Of a stretch of 64,000 bases of DNA, positions 1-8,961 are shown piece after piece. The notes under the pieces are model-generated. The model did no database searches and was not told the DNA's origin. It was given only the letters and a program-made list of their open reading frames with translations. The DNA is from Microlunatus kandeliicorticis (lineage in GTDB: Bacteria > Actinomycetota > Actinomycetes > Propionibacteriales > Propionibacteriaceae), in the NCBI RefSeq assembly GCF_014137855.1, contig NZ_JACGWT010000001.1, positions 1,016,421 through 1,080,420 on the forward strand, written 5' to 3'. Within the stretch, counting starts at the first letter, position 1. Every line of letters starts with the position of its first letter. The position numbers and the translations under genes are program-made.

Positions 1-104
1 GTCGCGCCGCTGCGAGCGCCGACCGGAGGTGCCGGTCGAGCGCGGCACCGGGAGCCGGGCCGCTCCCGCTCGGGACGTTCATCGTGTCCGGACCCGCCGA
101 GGGC

Positions 105-1601
105 TCAGGACCCGAGCCGGAAGCCGGCGTCGCCGGTCAGCTCGCCGACGTCCATCTGCGCCTTCTGCAGCCGGCCGGAGTAGTCCCAGTTGACCGACTG
201 CCAGCGGGTGAACTGGTCGAGCACCCAGATGCCCGACTGCCGCGACCCGTTGCCCGACTTGCCGTTCCCGCCGAACGGCAGGTGCGCCTCGGCGCCGGAG
301 GTCGAGTTGTTGACGCTGACCATCCCGGCGCTGATCCCGTCGCGGAAGCGGAACGCCTCGAGCGCGTCGGAGGTGTAGATCGCCGAGCTCAGCCCGTACC
401 CGGGGTGGTTGGCCATCGCGATCGCCTCGTCGAGGTCGCGGTAGGTGGCCACCCCGACGATCGGCCCGAAGGTCTCCTCGTCGAACAGCCGGTCGCCCGG
501 GCGGGTGCCGTCGACCACGACCGGGTGGTAGTAGAGCCCGGCCCCGGGGTCACCGACGAAACCGTCGCGCGGGTTGTCGGCGCCGATCCGGCCGGTGGCG
601 CCGTGCACCTTGTGGTGCGGTGCGACCCAGCCGAGGTACTCCTCGTAGCGCTCGGCGAACTTGGCGTCGAGCATCGGGCCCATCAGCACGTCCTCGGTCG
701 GGTCGCCGACCCGGGCGGCGGCGACCGCCGCGGTGAACCGGGCCAGGAAGTCGTCGTGCACCGACTCGTGGACGATCACCGTGCCCAGCGAGGTGCAGCG
801 CTGCCCGGCGGTGCCGAACCCGCTGAACAGCGCACCCTCGACGGCCAGGTCGAGGTCGGCGCTCGGCGTGACGACCAGCGGGTTCTTGCCGCCGAGCTCG
901 AGGCAGGCGGTCTGCAGGTGCCGGCCGGCCAGCGCCCCGATCTCGGCGCCGACGGCCGAGCTGCCGGTGAAGCCGACCTTGTCGACCAGCCCCTGGTCGA
1001 GGGAGCGGCTGAGCCCCTCGAAGGTGGCCGCGCCGTCGGCCTGGACCAGGGTGAAGACCCCGTCGGGCAGCCCGCCGCCGCGGACGAACAGGTCGCGGAA
1101 CGCCTCCGAGACCACCGGGGAGTAGTCGGCCGGCTTCCAGACGATGGTGTTGCCGGCCAGCAGCGCCGGGACGATGTACCAGCTCGGCACCGCGACCGGG
1201 AAGTTGCCGGCGGTGATCACCGCGACGGTGCCGACCGGCTTGCGGAAGGTGAACAGCTGCTTGTCGGGCATCTCGCTCGGGACGGTCTGGCCGTAGAGCC
1301 GCCGCCCCTCGCCGAGGAAGAAGTCGCAGGTGTCGACGATCTCGCGGACCTCGCCGAGCGCCTCGGCGTAGGGCTTGCCGATCTCGGCGGTGACCAGCCG
1401 GGCCAGCGCCTCGGCGTTGGCCTCCACCACCCGGCCGATCTGGGCGATGGCGCGGCCGCGCACCGGGGCCGGGATCCGGGCCCAGCCGGGCTGCGCGTCG
1501 TGGGCCGACTGGGCGGCGGCGACGAAGGTGTCGGCGTCGCCGAGCTCGACCTCGCCGACGACCTGGTCGAGGTGTGCCGGGTTGGTGCTGGTGATGATCA
1601 T
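105..1601 (-). CDS. pcd: L-aminoadipate-semialdehyde dehydrogenase (ALDH7-like)
   Basis: Aldehyde dehydrogenase of 498 aa that probably oxidises 2-aminoadipate 6-semialdehyde (in equilibrium with piperideine-6-carboxylate) to 2-aminoadipate, the second step of lysine breakdown. The cofactor domain has GNFP at 132-135. The catalytic base is Glu235 in ELGGKN and the nucleophile is Cys269 in GTAGQRCT, a variant typical of the ALDH6/ALDH7 branches. I chose the ATG preceded by AGGAG; the frame stays open further upstream but without family-like sequence. It lies 80 nt behind lat on the same strand, and the substrate call rests mainly on that partner. A generic semialdehyde dehydrogenase is the alternative. 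The stretch between the window edge and the stop codon shows no gene. Confidence 0.85.
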   Translation of the reverse strand: MIITSTNPAHLDQVVGEVELGDADTFVAAAQSAHDAQPGWARIPAPVRGRAIAQIGRVVEANAEALARLVTAEIGKPYAEALGEVREIVDTCDFFLGEGRRLYGQTVPSEMPDKQLFTFRKPVGTVAVITAGNFPVAVPSWYIVPALLAGNTIVWKPADYSPVVSEAFRDLFVRGGGLPDGVFTLVQADGAATFEGLSRSLDQGLVDKVGFTGSSAVGAEIGALAGRHLQTACLELGGKNPLVVTPSADLDLAVEGALFSGFGTAGQRCTSLGTVIVHESVHDDFLARFTAAVAAARVGDPTEDVLMGPMLDAKFAERYEEYLGWVAPHHKVHGATGRIGADNPRDGFVGDPGAGLYYHPVVVDGTRPGDRLFDEETFGPIVGVATYRDLDEAIAMANHPGYGLSSAIYTSDALEAFRFRDGISAGMVSVNNSTSGAEAHLPFGGNGKSGNGSRQSGIWVLDQFTRWQSVNWDYSGRLQKAQMDVGELTGDAGFRLGS

Positions 1602-1681
1602 GGTGGGTGTCTCCTCACGACCACCGCGCCGCGGCGCCCGCCGGCTCGCGGGGCCGGCGTCGGTGGTCTCGAACGATCGGG

Positions 1682-3013
1682 TCAGACGATACGGGCGAGC
1701 GAGCGGCGCAGCGCGTCGACGGCCTCGTCGAGCTCGGCCTCGGTGACGCTCAGCGCCGGGCGGAACCGGACGGCCCGCTCGCCGCTGGCCAGCGCCAGCA
1801 CGTGCTCGGTCTCGCGCAGGTCGGTGAGCAGGGTGTCGCGGGTGCCGCGGTCGGGCAGGTCGGCGGCGATCATCAGCCCGCGGCCACGGACGTTGGACAG
1901 CACGCCGGTCTCGGTGGCGAGCTGCCACAGCCGAGCCACCATCCGGTTGCCCTTCGGCCCGGCCTGCTCGATCAACCCCTCGGCCTCGATGATCTCCAGC
2001 AGCCGGGTGCTGCGGACCATGTCGACCAGGCCGCCGCCCCAGGTGGAGTTGATCCGGCCGGAGACCGCGAACACGTTGTCGGGGACCTCGTCGACGCGAC
2101 CGCCGGCCATGATGCCGCCGACCTGCGCCTTCTTGGAGAACGCCACCACGTCAGGGGAGACCCCGAGCTGCTGGTAGGCCCAGGCGGTGCCGGTGGTGCC
2201 GAGCCCGGTCTGCACCTCGTCCATGATCATCAGCGCGTCGTGGTCGTGGACCAGCCGCTGCATGGCCTGCAGGAACTCCGGCCGCAGGTGGTTGTCGCCG
2301 CCCTCGCCCTGGATCGGCTCGCAGACGAAGGCGGCGATGTCGTGCGGGTGCGCGGCGAACGCGGCGCGCGCCTGGTCGAGCGCGCGCGCCTCGGCAGCCT
2401 CGACCTCGGCCCGGTGGTCGGCCAGCGGGAAGGTGATCGCGGGGACGTCGATCCGGGGCCAGTCGAAGGCCGGGAAGCGCTCGGTCTTGACCGGCTCGGT
2501 GTTGGTCAGCGACATCGTGTAGCCGCTGCGGCCGTGGAAGGCGCGGGTCAGGTGCAGGATCCGGGTGCCGAGCCGTGGGTCGCGGCCGGCGGCCTCGTTC
2601 TGTCGGCTCTTCCAGTCGAAGGCCACCTTGAGGGCGTTCTCCACGGCCAGCGCGCCGCCCTCGACGAAGAAGAGGTGCGGCAGCGCCGGGTCGCCGACGA
2701 CCCGGGCGAAGGTCTCGACGAACTCGGCGTAGGCGGTGCTGTAGACGTCGGAGTTGGCCGGCTTGTTGGCCGCCACCTGACCGAGCCGCTCCATGAACGC
2801 CGGGTCGTCGACCACGCCGGTCGGGTTGAGCCCCAGCGGGGCCGAGGCGAAGAAGGTGTAGAGGTCGAGGTAGCGCTGCCCGGTGCGGGCGTCGACCACC
2901 CGGCTGCCGCGGCTGGCGGTCAGGTCGATGACCAGCTTGAAGCCGTCGGTGAGGACGTGGCGCCCGAGGACCTCGTGGACCTCGGCGGGGGCGACGGTGG
3001 CATGTTCGGCCAT
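1682..3013 (-). CDS. lat: L-lysine 6-transaminase
   Basis: PLP-dependent class III aminotransferase of 443 aa that moves the epsilon-amino group of lysine to 2-oxoglutarate, giving aminoadipate semialdehyde. The PLP-contacting aspartate is Asp265 in MIMDEVQTG, and the Schiff-base lysine lies in AFSKKAQVGG (Lys294/295). The length and the motif around the lysine match the lysine epsilon-aminotransferase family (Rv3290c type) rather than ornithine or GABA transaminases. The ATG follows a GGAG. The semialdehyde dehydrogenase downstream makes a two-step pathway in one transcript. A 15-bp pseudopalindrome 65-80 nt upstream of the start is a candidate Lrp-type site; no regulator gene is adjacent. 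Confidence 0.93.
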   Translation of the reverse strand: MAEHATVAPAEVHEVLGRHVLTDGFKLVIDLTASRGSRVVDARTGQRYLDLYTFFASAPLGLNPTGVVDDPAFMERLGQVAANKPANSDVYSTAYAEFVETFARVVGDPALPHLFFVEGGALAVENALKVAFDWKSRQNEAAGRDPRLGTRILHLTRAFHGRSGYTMSLTNTEPVKTERFPAFDWPRIDVPAITFPLADHRAEVEAAEARALDQARAAFAAHPHDIAAFVCEPIQGEGGDNHLRPEFLQAMQRLVHDHDALMIMDEVQTGLGTTGTAWAYQQLGVSPDVVAFSKKAQVGGIMAGGRVDEVPDNVFAVSGRINSTWGGGLVDMVRSTRLLEIIEAEGLIEQAGPKGNRMVARLWQLATETGVLSNVRGRGLMIAADLPDRGTRDTLLTDLRETEHVLALASGERAVRFRPALSVTEAELDEAVDALRRSLARIV

Positions 3014-3317
3014 CGTGGGACTCCGTTCGGTTGCGCCCCGCGGGATGGGCGGGACGATCTCCAGTGAGAACGCGTGTCAAGCGTAAGACTTGCGGCGACT
3101 CTAGGGAACGGCAGAAGGATCCACCAAACGACACGTCGGCGGGCGGTGGTCGGGTCCTCGGCGCGGCCGGATGCGCGCAGTCGGACCGGGTGCGGACGGT
3201 CGCGGTCACCCCGGCAGGTCCTAGGCTCGGCCGTCGGACACGACCGGGACACGACCCGCCTGACGACTGGGGACAAGACCCGGGCGATGGGCACGAGCAG
3301 GCGGACGGAGGAGGCGG
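3014..3317. other. Divergent intergenic region, lat / protein kinase
   Basis: About 300 bp without a convincing gene. It holds a CAAG-N7-CTTG pseudopalindrome near the lat side and a TAGGCT hexamer at 3222-3227 that could be a -10 box for the kinase with a leader of roughly 85 nt. The kinase ribosome binding site GGAGGAGG sits at 3307-3314. Short frames in it do not look coding. Confidence 0.6.
3078..3092. promoter_or_regulatory. Candidate Lrp-type operator upstream of lat
   Basis: A 15-bp pseudopalindrome, CAAG-N7-CTTG, in an otherwise very GC-rich leader. Its size suits Lrp/AsnC operators, and mycobacterial lat is linked to an Lrp-family regulator. A TTGACA on the lat strand overlaps it (3075-3080), but no good -10 follows at 16-18 nt. 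Inference only. Confidence 0.35.
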
Positions 3318-5159
3318 ATGAGCGCGCCGGGTGACCTGATCGCCGACCGCTACCGGCTCGTCCGGCTGGTCGGCAGCGGTGGCATGGGCGCGGTCTGGGA
3401 GGCCCGCGACGAGCGGCTGGCCCGGCCGGTCGCGCTCAAGCAGCTGCACGCCCAGGTCGGGGTGCCGCCCGCCGAGGCCGGTCTGGCCGAGCAGCGGGCG
3501 ATGCGGGAGGCGCGGATCACCGCCCGGCTGCACCACCCCAACGCGGTGCCGGTCTTCGACGTGGTCGAGCACGAGGGCCGCCCGTGCCTGGTGATGCAGT
3601 ACCTGCCGTCGACCCCGCTGTCCGAGCTGCTCCGCCGGGACGGCGCGCTCGACCCGGCTCGGGTCGCGGTGATCGGCCAGCAGACCTCGTCCGCGCTGGC
3701 CGCCGCGCACGCGGTCGGGATCGTGCACCGCGACGTCAAGCCGGGCAACATCCTGATCACCGAGGACGGCTCGGCGGTGCTCAGCGACTTCGGCATCTCG
3801 CACGCGCTCGGCGACGCCACCCTGACCAGCACCGGGCTGGTGCACGGCACGCCCGCGTTCCTCGCCCCCGAGGTGGCCCGCGGCGCCGAGTCCGGGTTCG
3901 CCTCCGACGTCTACTCGCTCGGGGCCACCCTCTACACCGCGGTCGAGGGCGCGCCGCCGTTCGGCACCGATCCGAACGCGATGGCCCTGCTGCACCGGAT
4001 CGCCTCCGAGCAGCCGCGCCCGGTGCAGCGGGCGGCCGCACTCGGCCCGCTGATCGAGTCGATGCTCGCGCCGTCCCCGCAGGACCGGCCGGCGATGGCC
4101 GAGGTGACGCGTCGGCTCCGCGGGCTGGTGGACACCGGTGTGCTGCCGGCCGCCGACCCGGACGCGACGGTGGCGCTCACCGCACCGACCGTGCTCGACC
4201 GGAGCGAGCAGGGGGACGACCAGGTCACCCCCGCGCGGCCGACCGCCCGGGTCGCGCCACTCGCCCCGACGCCGTCACCCGCCGCGACGGTCCCGGTCAG
4301 CCCGGACGGGACCCGGCTGCTGGCCACGCCCACCGACCCTGGCCGAGCCGACCCGGACGACGACGCGCGGCGTCGGACCGCACCCGTGGTCGCCCGGTCG
4401 GTCTCGGAGGCCCCTCCCGGCCGGACGCCCCCGGCCGAGCGGTCCCGGCGCCGGGCCGGCTGGATCGCGCCGCTGGTCGCCCTGCTCGCGGTCGTGGTGC
4501 TCGCCGGTGCACTCGGCTGGTACCTGCTCCGCGACACCGGCTCGGCCGCCGGCCCGACCGGAGGCACCACGGCACCGTCGTCCGGCCGGACGACCGGCTC
4601 GGGCTCGACCGGGTCGGCCCGCCCGTCGGCGTCGAGCACGCCGTCGACGTCCGCCAGCCCGACGAGCTCGCCCTCCGCGTCGGCGACGTCGGCCTCGTCC
4701 AGCCCCTCGGCCTCGGCCGGGCAGCTGGCCGCGGCGATCAGCAGCTACTACGCAGTGATGCCCGGCGACACCGACGCCGGGTGGCAGCGTCTGACCACCC
4801 GCTACCAGCAGAGCACCGCCGGCGGCCGGTCGGCGTACGACCGGTTCTGGGGTCAGGTGCGCGCGGTGTCGGTGCAGGACGTCAGCGGCGACCCGCCCGA
4901 CCAGGCGATCGCCACGATCGTCTACACCTACGACGACGGCCGGGTGGTCACCGACCGCACCCGGTTCGGGCTGGTCCCCGTCGACGGCACGCTGGAGATC
5001 GACAGCAGCCAGGTGCTCAGCTCGACCACCGCGGGCAGCACGTCCGGACCCGGCTCGAGCGGGAAGGGCTCGGGGGACGACAAGGGCGGCGACCGCGGTC
5101 CCGGCAAGGGCCCGGGGAAGCCCGGCGACGGCCCGGCTTCGCCCAAGGGTGACGGCTGA
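3318..5159 (+). CDS. Transmembrane Ser/Thr protein kinase (PknB type)
   Basis: Hanks-type kinase of 613 aa. The cytoplasmic kinase domain (about 10-270) is complete: glycine loop GSGGMG at 19-24, ATP-anchoring Lys41 in VALK, catalytic loop HRDVKPGN with Asp139, DFG with Asp157, and an APE-like motif near 183-186. A Pro/Ala-rich juxtamembrane stretch leads to one membrane helix (381-403). Outside lie a Ser/Thr/Gly linker (about 408-468) and a small domain at about 470-565 resembling NTF2/SnoaL-like sensor folds, then a Gly/Lys/Asp-rich tail. There are no PASTA repeats, so it is probably not the peptidoglycan-sensing PknB itself. It is a single gene; the ligand is unknown. Confidence 0.93.
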   Translation: MSAPGDLIADRYRLVRLVGSGGMGAVWEARDERLARPVALKQLHAQVGVPPAEAGLAEQRAMREARITARLHHPNAVPVFDVVEHEGRPCLVMQYLPSTPLSELLRRDGALDPARVAVIGQQTSSALAAAHAVGIVHRDVKPGNILITEDGSAVLSDFGISHALGDATLTSTGLVHGTPAFLAPEVARGAESGFASDVYSLGATLYTAVEGAPPFGTDPNAMALLHRIASEQPRPVQRAAALGPLIESMLAPSPQDRPAMAEVTRRLRGLVDTGVLPAADPDATVALTAPTVLDRSEQGDDQVTPARPTARVAPLAPTPSPAATVPVSPDGTRLLATPTDPGRADPDDDARRRTAPVVARSVSEAPPGRTPPAERSRRRAGWIAPLVALLAVVVLAGALGWYLLRDTGSAAGPTGGTTAPSSGRTTGSGSTGSARPSASSTPSTSASPTSSPSASATSASSSPSASAGQLAAAISSYYAVMPGDTDAGWQRLTTRYQQSTAGGRSAYDRFWGQVRAVSVQDVSGDPPDQAIATIVYTYDDGRVVTDRTRFGLVPVDGTLEIDSSQVLSSTTAGSTSGPGSSGKGSGDDKGGDRGPGKGPGKPGDGPASPKGDG

Positions 5160-5192
5160 GGCCGCCACTGGGCCCCGCACTGGGCGAAGAGG

Positions 5193-6944
5193 TCAGCCGA
5201 GACCGAGCAGGGTCGCGACCTCGCCGCGGAGCAGCTCCAGCCGCGTCGCCACCGATTCCGCGGCTCCCGCCCCCTCGGCCGGGTCCGCCGCGACCTCCAG
5301 GTAGCTCTTGAGCTTGGGCTCGGTCCCCGACGGCCGGACGACCACGGTGATCCCGCCGCCGGTGAACAGCAGCCCGTCGGTCGGCGGCAGCTCCGGACCG
5401 CCCTGCGCGGCACTGTCACCGGCCAGGTCGACGCACCGGACCGGCGACCCGCCGAGCACGGTCGGGGGGTCGGTGCGCAGCCGTGCCATCAGGGTGCGCA
5501 GGGCGGCCGGGTCGTCGGTGCGGAGCGACAGCTGGGTGGTGCGGACCACGCCGTACCGGTCGTCGATCTCGGCCAGCCGGTCGGCCAGAGTGCGACCCTC
5601 GGCCCGCAGCCCGGCGGCGAGCGTCAGCACCCGGGCCAGTGCGCTGATCCCGTCCTTGTCGGCCACGGCGGACGGGTCACAGCAGTAGCCGATCGCCTCC
5701 TCGTAGCCGAAGGCCAGCCCGGGGACCCGGCCGATCCACTTGAACCCGGTGAGCGTCCGGACGAACGGCTGCCCGTGGGCCGCGGCCATCCGTGCCAGCA
5801 GCGAGCTCGAGACGATCGAGCAGGCGTAGGTCCCGGTGACCCCGCGGCGGAGGGCGTCGTCGGCGAGCAGCGCGCCGAGCTCGTCGCCGCTGAGCACCCG
5901 CCAGCCGGTCCGGTCGGGCCCGAACGGTGCCGCGACCGCGCACCTGTCGGCATCCGGGTCGTTGGCCACCACCAGCTCGGCCCCGTTCTCGGCCGCGGCG
6001 GCCAGCGCCAGGTCGAGCGCGCCCGGCTCCTCGGGGTTGGGGAAGGCCACGGTCGGGAAGGCGGGATCGGGCTGCTCCTGCGCGGTCACCACCGTCGGCT
6101 CGCGGAACCCGGTGGCGGCCAGGGCGGCGGCGACCACCCGGGCGCCCACGCCGTGCAGCGGGGTGTAGACCCAGTCGAGCTCGCGCGGTGCGTCGGCGGG
6201 GACCAGCGAGGCCAGCCGGGTCACGTAGCCGTCGAGCAGCTCGGGACCGACGGTGGTGGTCGCGTCGCCGCGCGGGACGTCGGCGAGCGGGCGGCCCGCG
6301 ACCACCTCGATCCGGGCGGCGATCTCCGCGTCGACCGGCGGGACGATCTGCGACCCGTCGCCGAGGTAGACCTTGTAGCCGTTGTCCTGGGCCGGGTTGT
6401 GCGAAGCGGTGACCACCACGCCGGCCACGCAGCCGAGGGCGCGGATCCCGTAGGCGATCACCGGGGTGGGGGTCGGGTGGTCGACCAGCAGCGGGTGCAG
6501 ACCGGCGCCGGCCAGGATCTCGGCGGTGTCGCGGGCGAAGACCGCCGAGTTGTACCGGGCGTCGTGGCCGACGACGACCCGCGCGGGTCCGCCGGCGTCG
6601 GCGGCGGCGGTGTCGGTCAGCCGGTCGGTGAGCCAGGCGGCCAGTCCGGCCGCGGCCTGGCCGACCACCACCCGGTTCATCCGGTTCGGCCCCGGGCCCA
6701 GGGCGCCCCGCAGCCCGGCGGTGCCGAAGGCGAGCCGACCGGAGAAGGCGTCCTCGAGCTCGGCGCGGGCACCGGCGTCGCCGTCCGCGGCCCGGGTCAC
6801 CAGCCCGTCGAGGGCCAGCTGGGTGACCGGGTCGGGGTCGTCCGCGCGCCAGCCCGCCACCCGCGCGCCGAGCTCGGCGCCGAACACGTGCCGCGGGTCG
6901 GGGACGGCCGCGCTGACCGGGTCGTGGCCGCCGGGGACGGTCAC
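5193..6944 (-). CDS. pmmB: Phosphoglucomutase/phosphomannomutase
   Basis: Alpha-D-phosphohexomutase of 583 aa interconverting hexose (or pentose) 1- and 6-phosphates. All four family signatures are present: phosphoserine Ser181 in TASHNP, the metal loop NDPDADR at 328-334, the sugar-specificity loop GYEEAIGY at 413-420, and a phosphate-binding loop near the C-terminus (RPSGTEPK). The GTG start overlaps the purine nucleoside phosphorylase stop by 4 nt (GTGA), so the two are translationally coupled. That pairing (as in mycobacterial deoD/pmmB) suggests it may also act as phosphopentomutase on the ribose 1-phosphate made by its partner. Substrate preference cannot be read from sequence. Confidence 0.92.
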   Translation of the reverse strand: MTVPGGHDPVSAAVPDPRHVFGAELGARVAGWRADDPDPVTQLALDGLVTRAADGDAGARAELEDAFSGRLAFGTAGLRGALGPGPNRMNRVVVGQAAAGLAAWLTDRLTDTAAADAGGPARVVVGHDARYNSAVFARDTAEILAGAGLHPLLVDHPTPTPVIAYGIRALGCVAGVVVTASHNPAQDNGYKVYLGDGSQIVPPVDAEIAARIEVVAGRPLADVPRGDATTTVGPELLDGYVTRLASLVPADAPRELDWVYTPLHGVGARVVAAALAATGFREPTVVTAQEQPDPAFPTVAFPNPEEPGALDLALAAAAENGAELVVANDPDADRCAVAAPFGPDRTGWRVLSGDELGALLADDALRRGVTGTYACSIVSSSLLARMAAAHGQPFVRTLTGFKWIGRVPGLAFGYEEAIGYCCDPSAVADKDGISALARVLTLAAGLRAEGRTLADRLAEIDDRYGVVRTTQLSLRTDDPAALRTLMARLRTDPPTVLGGSPVRCVDLAGDSAAQGGPELPPTDGLLFTGGGITVVVRPSGTEPKLKSYLEVAADPAEGAGAAESVATRLELLRGEVATLLGLG

Positions 6945-7747
6945 AGTCGTTCGGCGAGCCCGGCCAGCAGGGTCTGCAGCCGCGGCGCGGCGGCCCGGCC
7001 GGCGGCGATCACCTCGGCGTGGTCGAGCGGCTCGGGCGAGATCCCGGCGGCCAGGTTGGTGACCAGCGACAGCCCCAGCACCTCGAGCCCGGCCTCGCGG
7101 GCGGCGACGGTCTCCAGGCTGGTGGACATGCCGACGAGGTCGCCGCCGATCGCTCCGGCCATCCGCACCTCGGCCGGGGTCTCGTACGACGGGCCGCGGA
7201 ACTGGACGTAGACCCCCTCGGGCAGCGCCGGGTCGACCTCGCGGGCCAGCGCGCGGAGCCGGCGGCTGTAGGCCTCGGTCAGGTCGATGAACGTCGGGCC
7301 GCGGAGCGGGGTGGCCGCGGTCAGGTTGATGTGGTCGCTGATCAGCACGACCGTGCCGGGACCCCACTCGGTGCGGAGCCCGCCGCACCCGTTGGTCAGC
7401 ACCAGGGTGCGGACGCCCGCGGCCGCCGCGGTCCGCACGCCGTGCACCACCGGCTCGACACCGCGGCCCTCGTAGAAGTGGGTGCGCCCGGTGAACACGA
7501 GCGCGGTCCGGCCCGCGGTGGTCCGGACCAGCCGCAGCTCTCCGCCGTGACCGGCCACCACCGGTGCCGCGAACCCGGGCAGCGTCTCGAGCGGGACGCT
7601 CCCGACCGTCTCGCCGAGCCGGTCGGCGGCCGCCGACCAGCCCGAGCCGAGCACGAAGGCGACGTCGGCACCCTCGACCCCGAACCGGTCACGGACAGCC
7701 TGGGCCGCCTCGGCCGCGAGCCGGGCGGGATCGTCGGTGTCGGTCAC
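6941..7747 (-). CDS. deoD: Purine nucleoside phosphorylase
   Basis: Trimeric-type (PNP/MTAP family) nucleoside phosphorylase of 268 aa that splits inosine or guanosine with phosphate to base and ribose 1-phosphate for purine salvage. The N-terminal phosphate loop VLGSGW, the HFYEG segment, the TNGCGG loop, GPSYETPAE and the base-binding VTNLAAG motif are all visible. The GTG start has no Shine-Dalgarno but has TACACT 7 nt upstream, so the mRNA is probably leaderless. The downstream phosphohexomutase overlaps its stop and may handle the ribose 1-phosphate. Confidence 0.93.
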   Translation of the reverse strand: MTDTDDPARLAAEAAQAVRDRFGVEGADVAFVLGSGWSAAADRLGETVGSVPLETLPGFAAPVVAGHGGELRLVRTTAGRTALVFTGRTHFYEGRGVEPVVHGVRTAAAAGVRTLVLTNGCGGLRTEWGPGTVVLISDHINLTAATPLRGPTFIDLTEAYSRRLRALAREVDPALPEGVYVQFRGPSYETPAEVRMAGAIGGDLVGMSTSLETVAAREAGLEVLGLSLVTNLAAGISPEPLDHAEVIAAGRAAAPRLQTLLAGLAERL

Positions 7748-7754
7748 GCCCCGA

Positions 7755-7760
7755 AGTGTA
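7755..7760 (-). promoter_or_regulatory. Leaderless -10 box for deoD
   Basis: TACACT on the minus strand, 7 nt before the GTG. No clear -35. Confidence 0.5.
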
Positions 7761-7848
7761 GGGAACGCCCACCTCTGGGCCGTCCCGCCCGTGGGTGCGG
7801 GTGACGGGGGGGGCTGGGGTGCGGACGGCGGAGCGGTGGCCGCGGCGG

Positions 7849-8298
7849 TCACCAGCCGCTGGTGCACTCCCGGCTGCGGAGGGCCTGGACGTAGTCGGCG
7901 GGGGCTCCGGCGACCTCGGCCGCGTCGGAGAGGATGCCCAGGGTGCGGGCGCTCGGCACGCCGCCCTCGAAGTCGTCCAGTGCGTAGACCCAGGCGGTCA
8001 CGTCCCCGTCGAGGGTGGCCACCCGCACCGTGAGCTTGCGGTAGAGCCCGGTGTCGGCGCTCTCCCACTGGTCGAGCGTGGCGGTGTCAGCCTCGCTGAC
8101 GTCGTAGAGGCCGACGAAGACCTGCGCGTCGGGGTCGGTGGTGTCCTCGACCACGGTGGGCAGCGGCCCGTCCCAGCCGTCCCCGCCGAAGGTGAGGCGC
8201 CAGCCGGTCAGCCAGCCGGTGCCGCGGAGCGGGGAGTGCGGACAGCGGTGCGCCATCTGCTCGGGGTCGAGGTTGCTCCCGTAGGCGGCGTACAGCAC
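7849..8298 (-). CDS. Gamma-glutamylcyclotransferase-fold protein
   Basis: Protein of 149 aa with the YAAYGSNL opening that forms the substrate loop of the gamma-glutamylcyclotransferase/AIG2 fold, followed by LTGWRLTFGG and a late VYALDDFEGGVP segment as in that family. Such proteins release 5-oxoproline from gamma-glutamyl compounds or act on other gamma-glutamylamines; the exact substrate is open. The 5-oxoprolinase genes about 13 kb away would consume such a product, but there is no direct link. GTG start with TACCCT 8 nt upstream and no ribosome binding site. It is the counterpart of the small gene near lpdA/deoD in mycobacteria. The 100 bp downstream is empty apart from a run of eight G. 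Confidence 0.8.
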   Translation of the reverse strand: MLYAAYGSNLDPEQMAHRCPHSPLRGTGWLTGWRLTFGGDGWDGPLPTVVEDTTDPDAQVFVGLYDVSEADTATLDQWESADTGLYRKLTVRVATLDGDVTAWVYALDDFEGGVPSARTLGILSDAAEVAGAPADYVQALRSRECTSGW

Positions 8299-8306
8299 GG
8301 CACCAG

Positions 8307-8312
8307 AGGGTA
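8307..8312 (-). promoter_or_regulatory. Leaderless -10 box for the cyclotransferase-fold gene
   Basis: TACCCT on the minus strand, 8 nt before the GTG start. Confidence 0.45.
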
Positions 8313-8331
8313 GCCGCCGACCCGCCCGGCG

Positions 8332-8961
8332 TCAGTCAGGCGACGGACCCGGACCCGGCATGTTCGGCGGTCGGACCCCGGGCCGCCCGGCCGCGGCGAG
8401 CGTCCGGCCGATCTCCTCACCGGCCCGGCGGCCGACCCGGCTGAGCGCGGACTCGGGCTGGCCGGAGATCCGCGGCGGCATGATCACCACCGGGCAGGCG
8501 GCGGCGTAGACCAGCCGGTGCGCCAGCATCGGGGTGGTCTTGAGATCGGTCCGGCGCGGTGCGTCGAGCACCAGCAGCAGGGCGCTCTCGGACAGCCACT
8601 GCAGCACGGACAGCGCGGTCCCGTCGTGCAGCTCGCAGCGGGCCCCGTGATCGGGACCGAGGACGTCCTCGACGTCGGCCTCGAGGCGGGCCACGGCATA
8701 GCTGCGCTCGGCCTCGGTGTCGCGGCTCACCACGGGAGGACGTCCGCTCGCCGCGGCCGGCGGGTGGCTCGGTCGCCAGGCCCGGACGGCCAGCAGCTCG
8801 GCGCCGGTGCGTTCGGCCTCGGCCGCCGCCCACCGGACCGCGGTGGGCGAGTGGCTGGTCTGGCTCACCCCGACCACGATCACCGGTCGGGGTTCGGCTC
8901 CGGGACCGGCGTCCTCCAGCGCGGTCGCCGGGTCCGGGGTGGTGCTGGTCGGTTCGGTCAT
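8332..8961 (-). CDS. Universal stress protein family
   Basis: Single UspA-fold domain of 209 aa, beginning VIVVGVSQTSHSPTAVRWA after a Pro/Thr-rich lead and ending with CPVVIMPP plus a Gly/Pro-rich tail. The usual ATP-binding Gly-x2-Gly-x9-Gly-Ser pattern before the last strand is absent (DAPRRTDLK stands there), so it probably does not bind ATP like MJ0577-type members. The ATG overlaps the transporter stop by 4 nt and has GGAGGGAAGG in front of it, so it is coupled to that gene and may modulate the transporter. The role is inferred from position only. Confidence 0.8.
   Translation of the reverse strand: MTEPTSTTPDPATALEDAGPGAEPRPVIVVGVSQTSHSPTAVRWAAAEAERTGAELLAVRAWRPSHPPAAASGRPPVVSRDTEAERSYAVARLEADVEDVLGPDHGARCELHDGTALSVLQWLSESALLLVLDAPRRTDLKTTPMLAHRLVYAAACPVVIMPPRISGQPESALSRVGRRAGEEIGRTLAAAGRPGVRPPNMPGPGPSPD

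Noticed and set aside
84..2177. Long open frames opposite and alongside real genes (for example 84-2177 +, 37880-41377 +, 51621-55433 +, 61640-63928 -)
   Set aside because: They are antisense or out-of-frame to genes with clear family motifs, and show the Arg/Gly/Pro/Ala-rich composition expected from shadow frames in GC-rich DNA.
3075..3080. TTGACA as a -35 box for lat
   Set aside because: No acceptable -10 hexamer lies 16-18 bp downstream on that strand.
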